A DNA stretch of 47,819 nucleotides from Lachnospiraceae bacterium. Lineage in GTDB: Bacteria > Bacillota_A > Clostridia > Lachnospirales > Lachnospiraceae. A program made the position numbers and the translations under genes. The stretch's first letter is position 1. Each line of letters begins with the position of its first letter. Under the pieces are notes generated by a model. The model searched no databases and was not told the origin of the DNA. It saw nothing but the letters and a program-made list of their open reading frames with translations. The stretch spans positions 1 to 47,819 of the forward strand of contig JAFOYH010000015.1 in NCBI GenBank assembly GCA_017391465.1, given 5' to 3'. Positions 42,965-47,819 of this stretch are shown piece after piece.

Positions 42965-45418
42965 ATGCAGTATCGATTGACACGACAGGCAGAAAAGGCA
43001 ATTGAATTTGCCAGAGACATAGCGGAAGAACTGCAGCATAATTATATAGGAACGGAACATTTGATGTTAGGAATGATTCGTTCTACGGAAGGTGTAGCAT
43101 CGAAGATACTTATAGATAATGAAGTCACAGAAGAAAAAGTTTTGGAACTTATTGAACAGCTGATTAATGAAAGTGGGATTGCATTTTCGGACGTGGCAGA
43201 CTTTACACCTCGTGCACGACGTGTGCTGGAATGCAGCAGCAGAGAAGCTGCAAGATTTAATCAGAGCCGTATAGGAACAGAGCATTTATTGATTGCATTG
43301 CTTAAAGAGAAAGACTGTATTGCAATTCGACTTTTGAATACATTAGGGGTTGGAGCGCAAAAGCTTTATGCAGAATTACTGGTCGCTATAGGCGAAGATG
43401 CTTCTATCGCTAAAGATTATTTTGCAAATCAGAAAAATGGAACGGAAGATTCAAATTCGGCACTTATGGCTTATAGCAATGATCTTACAGAGATGGCCAG
43501 AGATGGTCATCTGGATCCAGTCATTGGAAGAGAGATGGAGATTCAGAGGGTGATTCAGATTTTAAGTCGTCGTACAAAGAATAATCCATGTTTGATTGGT
43601 GAACCGGGAGTCGGAAAGACAGCAGTGATTGAAGGACTTGCGGCTCGGATTGCTGAAGGTGATGTTCCGGATACCATTCGTGAAAAACGATTGATGACAT
43701 TGGATCTTTCCGGGATGGTTGCAGGTTCCAAATATCGTGGTGAATTTGAAGAACGTATTAAGCGTCTGATTGCCGAAGTGAAAAATGACGGTCAGGTTTT
43801 GCTTTTCATCGATGAGATTCATACGATCATTGGTGCGGGTGGTGCTGAAGGGGCATTAGATGCTTCAAACATTTTAAAACCATCCCTTGCGAGAGGTGAA
43901 ATTCAGGTCATTGGTGCAACAACGATTGAAGAGTATCGCAAGTATATAGAAAAAGATGCGGCTTTGGAACGTCGTTTTCAGCCAATTATGGTGAATGAAC
44001 CGAGTGAAGCAGAAAGCTTGGATATATTAAAAGGGTTAAGACCGGCTTACGAAAAACATCATCAGGTTATCATTACAGATGAGGCATTAGAAACAGCTGT
44101 TAAGATGTCTGCGCGATATATTAATGATCGTTTTCTTCCGGATAAAGCTATCGATCTGATTGATGAAGCTTCCTCAAAGGTGCGATTATCTTCGATGACA
44201 TATACAGGAGAAATTCGGAATCTTTCGAGAGAACTCGAGATTTTGGAAGGAGAGAAAGAAACGGCGATTATCCAGGGGGATATTGAAAAGGCTTCGGAGA
44301 TTCGTCAGGAACAAAAATCCATTGAATCTCAGATGATGGTCATGAAACGTCAGACGGAACGTCGTAATAAACGTAAATTGAGTGTACAGGCAAGAGACGT
44401 TGCTGATGTCGTATCTGGTTGGACAAAGATTCCTGTAAAGCAATTGGAGGAAAAAGAATCTGAACGTTTGATGCGTCTTGAATCTACGCTCCATAAACGT
44501 GTCATTGGACAGGATGAAGCGGTTACAGCTATTTCCAAAGCAATCCGTCGTGGTCGTGTTGGTTTGAAGGATCCGAAACGGCCAATTGGTTCATTCCTTT
44601 TCCTTGGACCTACAGGTGTCGGAAAAACAGAATTATCCAAGGCGTTAGCAGATGCCATGTTTGGTTCAGAGAATAATATTATTCGTATGGACATGTCCGA
44701 ATATATGGAGAAACACAGTGTATCCAAGTTGATCGGATCACCACCGGGATATGTGGGATATGATGAAGGTGGACAGCTCAGCGAGAAAGTCCGTCGCAAT
44801 CCGTATTCGATTCTTTTGTTCGATGAGATTGAAAAAGCCCATCCGGATGTATTTAATATTCTTTTACAGGTACTGGATGATGGGCATATTACAGATTCTC
44901 AGGGGAGACGTATCGACTTTAAGAATACAGTGATCATTATGACTTCAAATGCCGGTGCATCGAATATAGTCGCACCGAAAAAACTTGGATTCTTCTCAGA
45001 AACCGATGAAAAGGCGGATTATAACCGTATGAAATCGTCGGTTATGGAAGAAGTGAAACATATTTTTAAGCCGGAGTTTTTAAATCGAATCGACGATATT
45101 ATTGTATTCCATTCGTTGACACAGGATCACATCCGTAAGATCGTTTCGATTATGATGAATGAAATATCCAAACGTGCTTTGGATCAGATGGGAATTGAAT
45201 TACATGCATCTGAAGGCGTGCTTCGTATGCTTTCGGAAGCGGGATTTGACCCGGTGTATGGTGCGAGACCCCTCAGAAGAGCGATTCAAAACAAAGTGGA
45301 AGATGCTCTGGCAGAAGAAATTTTACGTGGTAAGGTTCGAAAGGGAGATAAAGTGCGTCTTACATTAAATGGAAAAGAAATTAAAATTTCTATAAACTCT
45401 TCAAATATTGTGGAATAA
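42965..45418 (+). CDS. clpC: ATP-dependent Clp protease ATP-binding subunit ClpC
   Basis: 817 residues from the ATG at 42965, six bases after AGGAGG. Two Clp-N repeats (ELQHNYIGTEHLMLGM; SRIGTEHLLIALL), AAA-1 with GEPGVGKT, a middle coiled-coil (near residue 420-470) shorter than in ClpB as expected for ClpC, and AAA-2 with GPTGVGKT. ClpC unfolds proteins for ClpP and controls stress and regulator turnover. In Bacillus it follows ctsR-mcsA-mcsB; here a GntR regulator replaces them. radA is two genes downstream, as in many Firmicutes. Confidence 0.96.
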   Translation: MQYRLTRQAEKAIEFARDIAEELQHNYIGTEHLMLGMIRSTEGVASKILIDNEVTEEKVLELIEQLINESGIAFSDVADFTPRARRVLECSSREAARFNQSRIGTEHLLIALLKEKDCIAIRLLNTLGVGAQKLYAELLVAIGEDASIAKDYFANQKNGTEDSNSALMAYSNDLTEMARDGHLDPVIGREMEIQRVIQILSRRTKNNPCLIGEPGVGKTAVIEGLAARIAEGDVPDTIREKRLMTLDLSGMVAGSKYRGEFEERIKRLIAEVKNDGQVLLFIDEIHTIIGAGGAEGALDASNILKPSLARGEIQVIGATTIEEYRKYIEKDAALERRFQPIMVNEPSEAESLDILKGLRPAYEKHHQVIITDEALETAVKMSARYINDRFLPDKAIDLIDEASSKVRLSSMTYTGEIRNLSRELEILEGEKETAIIQGDIEKASEIRQEQKSIESQMMVMKRQTERRNKRKLSVQARDVADVVSGWTKIPVKQLEEKESERLMRLESTLHKRVIGQDEAVTAISKAIRRGRVGLKDPKRPIGSFLFLGPTGVGKTELSKALADAMFGSENNIIRMDMSEYMEKHSVSKLIGSPPGYVGYDEGGQLSEKVRRNPYSILLFDEIEKAHPDVFNILLQVLDDGHITDSQGRRIDFKNTVIIMTSNAGASNIVAPKKLGFFSETDEKADYNRMKSSVMEEVKHIFKPEFLNRIDDIIVFHSLTQDHIRKIVSIMMNEISKRALDQMGIELHASEGVLRMLSEAGFDPVYGARPLRRAIQNKVEDALAEEILRGKVRKGDKVRLTLNGKEIKISINSSNIVE

Positions 45419-45433
45419 TTTTGGAAAATGGGC

Positions 45434-45504
45434 TATAATTAGTTTACAATAATTTTCCTCATCCGTAAGGAGGAGGTTTGGATATACCGTTGAAACAACG
45501 GTAT
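45434..45504 (+). promoter_or_regulatory. Leader of the 136-residue gene: -10 box and stable hairpin
   Basis: TATAAT (45434-45439) can serve as -10 box; a -35 box is not clear. Then CCTCATCC/GGAGGAGG (45458-45476, one mismatch) and a perfect 9-bp hairpin ATACCGTTG-AAA-CAACGGTAT (45484-45504), 23 bases before the gene. No T-run follows, so it is not a terminator; it may stabilise the mRNA or affect translation. The GGAGGAGG here is not next to an ATG. Confidence 0.5.
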
Positions 45505-45527
45505 GTGTAACATAGGAGGATAAAACC

Positions 45528-45938
45528 ATGGCAGTTATTAGTGAATTGATTCGTACAGAATCTGACGGAACATTAAGTTTTGGTGACTATACATTAGCTC
45601 AGAAATCTAAAGTATCTGGATATGAGTTTGAAGGCGATAGCTATAAAGTGAAAACATTTAAAGAAATTACAAAGCTCGAAAAAAATGAATCCTTTGTTTA
45701 TGAATCTGTACCTGGAACAGCAGTACATCATTTGAAAGTCAGTGATCAGATGGTAGAATTCCAGGTGGAAGGTGAGGATCATGCACAGGTTACTTTGGAA
45801 TTAGAAGCTGAAAGCGAATATGAAGTCATTATTAATGAAATTCCAGCGGGTTCTATGAAAACAAATCTTGGTGGAAAGCTTGTGATCAGTGTAGATTTTG
45901 ATGGTAAGGCTCAGAACATTATGATTAAAAAGATGTAA
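45528..45938 (+). CDS. Small conserved Lachnospiraceae-type protein, often labelled endosialidase
   Basis: 136 residues, no membrane segment or signal peptide. Mostly beta-strand pattern (AVISELIRTESDGTLSFGDYTLA; KVKTFKEITKLEKNESFVYESVPGTAVH; ISVDF near the end). I recall near-identical openings in lachnospiral proteins that databases label 'endosialidase', but nothing in it looks like a sialidase and the label is probably an error. AGGAGG lies before the ATG. Strong leader hairpin and tight terminator suggest a highly expressed single gene. Function unknown. Confidence 0.72.
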   Translation: MAVISELIRTESDGTLSFGDYTLAQKSKVSGYEFEGDSYKVKTFKEITKLEKNESFVYESVPGTAVHHLKVSDQMVEFQVEGEDHAQVTLELEAESEYEVIINEIPAGSMKTNLGGKLVISVDFDGKAQNIMIKKM

Positions 45939-45949
45939 CTTCAATATGG

Positions 45950-45980
45950 AAAAGGCTGTTACAATGTAGCAGCCTTTTTG
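45950..45980 (+). terminator. Terminator after the 136-residue gene
   Basis: AAAAGGCTGTTAC and GTAGCAGCCTTTT pair along 13 bases (one G-T) with loop AAT, then TG. Confidence 0.92.
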
Positions 45981-46028
45981 TTTTATATTGATTAGAATAA
46001 ATTAACCTTACTAAATGGAGGGGAAACA

Positions 46029-47387
46029 ATGGCGAAAGCGAAGTCTGTATTTTTCTGTCAGTCCTGTGGATATGAATCCTCGAAATGGATGGGACAGTGT
46101 CCGGGATGTAGAGAATGGAATACATTTGTAGAAGAAGTGATGATGTCGACTGGTGGAACGAAGAAAAAAATGTCCACAGGGAAAACGGAAGAGCCAACCT
46201 TGCTTTCAAAAGTGAATAGTGAATCTTCCTTTCGAATTTCGACGGAGATTGCGGAGTTTGATCGTGTGTTAGGTGGAGGCATTGTTCCGGGTTCCATGGT
46301 ATTGGTTGGAGGCGATCCTGGCATTGGCAAATCCACATTATTATTACAGATGTGTTTGCTCCTTTCATCAAAAAAACATAAAATATTATATATTTCCGGA
46401 GAGGAGTCCCTACAGCAGATTAAAATCCGTGCAGATCGTCTTGGAGAATTTGAAGGTGACCTGCTGATGCTGTGTGAAACAGATCTGGAAACGATTCAGG
46501 CTGTGATTGAACGGACAAGACCGGAATTGGTTGTCATTGATTCTATTCAGACTATGTGTAAAGGTGATGTTAGTTCGGCTCCGGGAAGTGTTTCGCAAGT
46601 TCGAGAATCTACAGGTGTATTTATGAAGATTGCAAAAACATTGGGTATTACCGTGTTTATTGTAGGTCACGTAACTAAAGAAGGTGTTGTCGCAGGTCCT
46701 CGTGTTCTTGAACATATGGTGGATACGGTTCTGTATTTTGAAGGGGAACGACATGCAGTCTATCGCATTCTTCGGAGTGTAAAGAACCGATTCGGATCGA
46801 CCAATGAAATTGGTGTATTTGAAATGGGACAACAAGGTTTAACAGAAGTCTTAAATCCTTCACAGTATTTATTGGATGGAAGACCAGAAGGCGCTGCAGG
46901 TTCGGTTGTTGCCTGTTTAATGGAAGGAACCCGGCCGGTTATGGTTGAAGTACAGGCTCTGGTATGTCGAACAAACTTCAATATGCCTCGAAGAACTGCG
47001 GCGGGAATGGATTATAATCGAGTAAATCTTTTGATGGCAGTTGTAGAGAAGCGACTTGGAATGTCTTTGGCTAATTGGGATGCCTATATTAACATTGCAG
47101 GCGGTATGAAATTAAATGCACCGGCATTGGATCTTGCTGTGGTTGCTGCAATTATATCCAGTTATAAAGATTTTCCAATGGATGATTCAACCGTGTTTTT
47201 AGGAGAAGTTGGATTGGCTGGTGAAGTACGTGGTGTCAGCATGGCTGCACAGTGTGTACAGGAAGCGAAGAAACTTGGATTTAAACGTTGTATCTTGCCT
47301 AAAGTCAATGTTTCCGGAATTCATGTCGCAGGAATTGAAATCATAGGTATTGGGGATTTGCATGGACTTGTCAAATTACTGAAATGA
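46029..47387 (+). CDS. radA: DNA repair protein RadA
   Basis: 452 residues. N-terminal zinc finger CQSCGYESSKWMGQCPGC; RecA-like core with Walker A GGDPGIGKST and the RadA signature KNRFGSTNEIG; C-terminal Lon-protease-like domain (INIAGGMKLNAPALDLAVV). It processes recombination intermediates by driving branch migration. GGAGGGGAAAC lies upstream. In Bacillus it belongs to the clpC operon; here a small gene and terminator separate them. Confidence 0.96.
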   Translation: MAKAKSVFFCQSCGYESSKWMGQCPGCREWNTFVEEVMMSTGGTKKKMSTGKTEEPTLLSKVNSESSFRISTEIAEFDRVLGGGIVPGSMVLVGGDPGIGKSTLLLQMCLLLSSKKHKILYISGEESLQQIKIRADRLGEFEGDLLMLCETDLETIQAVIERTRPELVVIDSIQTMCKGDVSSAPGSVSQVRESTGVFMKIAKTLGITVFIVGHVTKEGVVAGPRVLEHMVDTVLYFEGERHAVYRILRSVKNRFGSTNEIGVFEMGQQGLTEVLNPSQYLLDGRPEGAAGSVVACLMEGTRPVMVEVQALVCRTNFNMPRRTAAGMDYNRVNLLMAVVEKRLGMSLANWDAYINIAGGMKLNAPALDLAVVAAIISSYKDFPMDDSTVFLGEVGLAGEVRGVSMAAQCVQEAKKLGFKRCILPKVNVSGIHVAGIEIIGIGDLHGLVKLLK

Positions 47388-47435
47388 GACGTAAAGTTCG
47401 TATGCAAAATATTTAAAAATATTTCAAAAAAGGTG

Positions 47436-47464
47436 TTGACATTCCTGGAAAGTAATGGTAGTAT
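47436..47464 (+). promoter_or_regulatory. Tandem promoter P1 of the probable rRNA operon
   Basis: TTGACA (47436-47441), 17 bases, TAGTAT (47459-47464). Preceded by AAAAAAGGTG and very AT-rich DNA like an UP element. Predicted start near the G of GCTGTCGC at 47471. Confidence 0.82.
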
Positions 47465-47528
47465 ATACAAGCTGTCGCATGAGCGGTACAGCGGCTGAGA
47501 AAACAGCTAAAACAAATCAAAAAAGTTA

Positions 47529-47557
47529 TTGACAAGATCATAAAGATGTGATAATCT
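47529..47557 (+). promoter_or_regulatory. Tandem promoter P2
   Basis: TTGACA (47529-47534), 17 bases, TAATCT (47552-47557), preceded by AAAAAAGTTA. Exactly 93 bases after P1. Predicted start is again at GCTGTCGC (47564), which folds as GCTGT/ACAGC. Confidence 0.82.
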
Positions 47558-47621
47558 ATTATGGCTGTCGCAAAAACAGCTGAGAGTTCGAAAGAGCTTG
47601 AAAAATAAATTAAAAAAGTTG

Positions 47622-47650
47622 TTGACAAAAACTGACAAGTATGATAAAGT
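47622..47650 (+). promoter_or_regulatory. Tandem promoter P3
   Basis: TTGACA (47622-47627), 17 bases, TAAAGT (47645-47650), preceded by AAAAAAGTTG. Exactly 93 bases after P2. Predicted start near 47657, with GTCGC following. Confidence 0.82.
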
Positions 47651-47819
47651 ATTAAAAGTCGCTTGTGAGAAAACAACGACAAAGAACATTGACAATTGAA
47701 CAATAAAACAATCCCGAAAGTTCTTTAAAGAGAATTTCAAAAACGAACGAGTCGAAAGACTCAACCAAAAACAGTAAAAAACGGGAAGATAACAGCTAGT
47801 TGTCATTCTGTTAGGATAT
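47651..47819 (+). other. Leader RNA region of the probable rRNA operon
   Basis: No coding sequence on either strand looks real. It holds ATTGACAATTGAACAATAAA, a pre-16S type segment common in Clostridia, a boxA-like GTTCTTTAAAGAG (47720-47732) and a GAGTC-GAAA-GACTC tetraloop hairpin (47749-47762). The 16S gene itself is beyond the edge, so this is inferred. Confidence 0.6.

Noticed and set aside
45478..45510. Ten-codon leader frame starting TTG after GGAGGAGG
   Set aside because: The start is only one base from the end of the ribosome-like site, and there is no regulatory codon run; too weak to call a leader peptide.
47425..47703. CRISPR-like array because of regular 93-base repeats
   Set aside because: Only the promoter core and a few flanking bases repeat; units are not identical repeats with unique spacers and no cas gene is near.
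47689..47717. A fourth TTGACA as further promoter
   Set aside because: No -10 box at 16-18 bases; the sequence fits the pre-16S leader segment better, and it breaks the 93-base period.
47413..47806. Minus-strand open frames in the right-end leader
   Set aside because: They run opposite to three good promoters and are AT-rich, low-complexity, Phe/Leu/Ser-heavy translations without family likeness.

Overview
This window looks like ordinary chromosome from a low-to-moderate GC, Gram-positive, anaerobic Firmicute of class Clostridia, most likely family Lachnospiraceae. That placement is an inference from gene content and order. The pointers are a FabK-type type II fatty-acid operon, a PyrK/PyrD 1B pair next to a siroheme reductase, a folE-HD-folP folate cluster, DUF815 ATPase-ppx-ppk, a small 'endosialidase'-annotated type protein, purine-rich Shine-Dalgarno sites, sigma-A type promoters and a tRNA gene without encoded CCA. 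I see no phage, insertion sequence, CRISPR array or toxin-antitoxin pair. Nearly all genes are on the + strand; three transporter/membrane genes (11909-14176) are on the - strand.

Layout. 1-2412: the 3' end of a low-molecular-weight phosphatase and a Na/Pi symporter with PhoU domain. 2587-10796: the fatty-acid/malonyl-CoA operon acpP-fabK-fabD-fabG-fabF-accB-fabZ-accC-accD-accA, with FabT-like palindromes at its promoter and again before fabD, followed by L-lactate dehydrogenase. 11909-14176 (-): two EamA transporters and a CmpB-like membrane protein. 14292-26727: an rRNA methyltransferase, folate genes (folC, folE, HD protein, folP, folB-folK fusion), an adenosine-deaminase-like protein with an altered active site, pheA, a DUF815 ATPase, ppx and ppk1. 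26815-31220: tRNA-Gly(GCC), a Dabb protein, a TSUP exporter, small membrane proteins, a site-2 protease and a DEAD-box helicase. 31310-36342: pyrF-pyrK-pyrD-(siroheme reductase)-pyrE and a 50-residue membrane protein. 36435-39315: VanZ-like protein, small membrane protein and a long M29-type metallopeptidase. 39500-42421: purM-purN-purD. 42580-47387: GntR/YtrA regulator, clpC, a small conserved protein and radA. 47388-47819: three tandem strong promoters, probably the leader of an rRNA operon whose 16S gene lies beyond the window.

How the genes work together. The first large operon makes malonyl-CoA (AccABCD), loads it onto ACP (FabD) and runs elongation (FabF, FabG, FabZ, FabK); only the initiating FabH and the presumed FabT-type regulator are missing here. 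The folate genes cover most steps from GTP to dihydropteroate and polyglutamylation; the HD protein is a candidate for the dephosphorylation step. The pyr genes give the last steps to UMP, with an embedded siroheme reductase of unknown role. purM/N/D are three steps of IMP synthesis.

The best leads for something undescribed are the deaminase-like protein that keeps metal ligands but has lost the catalytic acid/base residues, the folate-operon HD protein, the siroheme reductase inside the pyrimidine operon, the M29 peptidase with a roughly 250-residue N-terminal extension, the palindrome-controlled gntR-clpC unit, and the exact 93-bp tandem promoter modules at the right end. I did not find a convincing new defence or mobile system.
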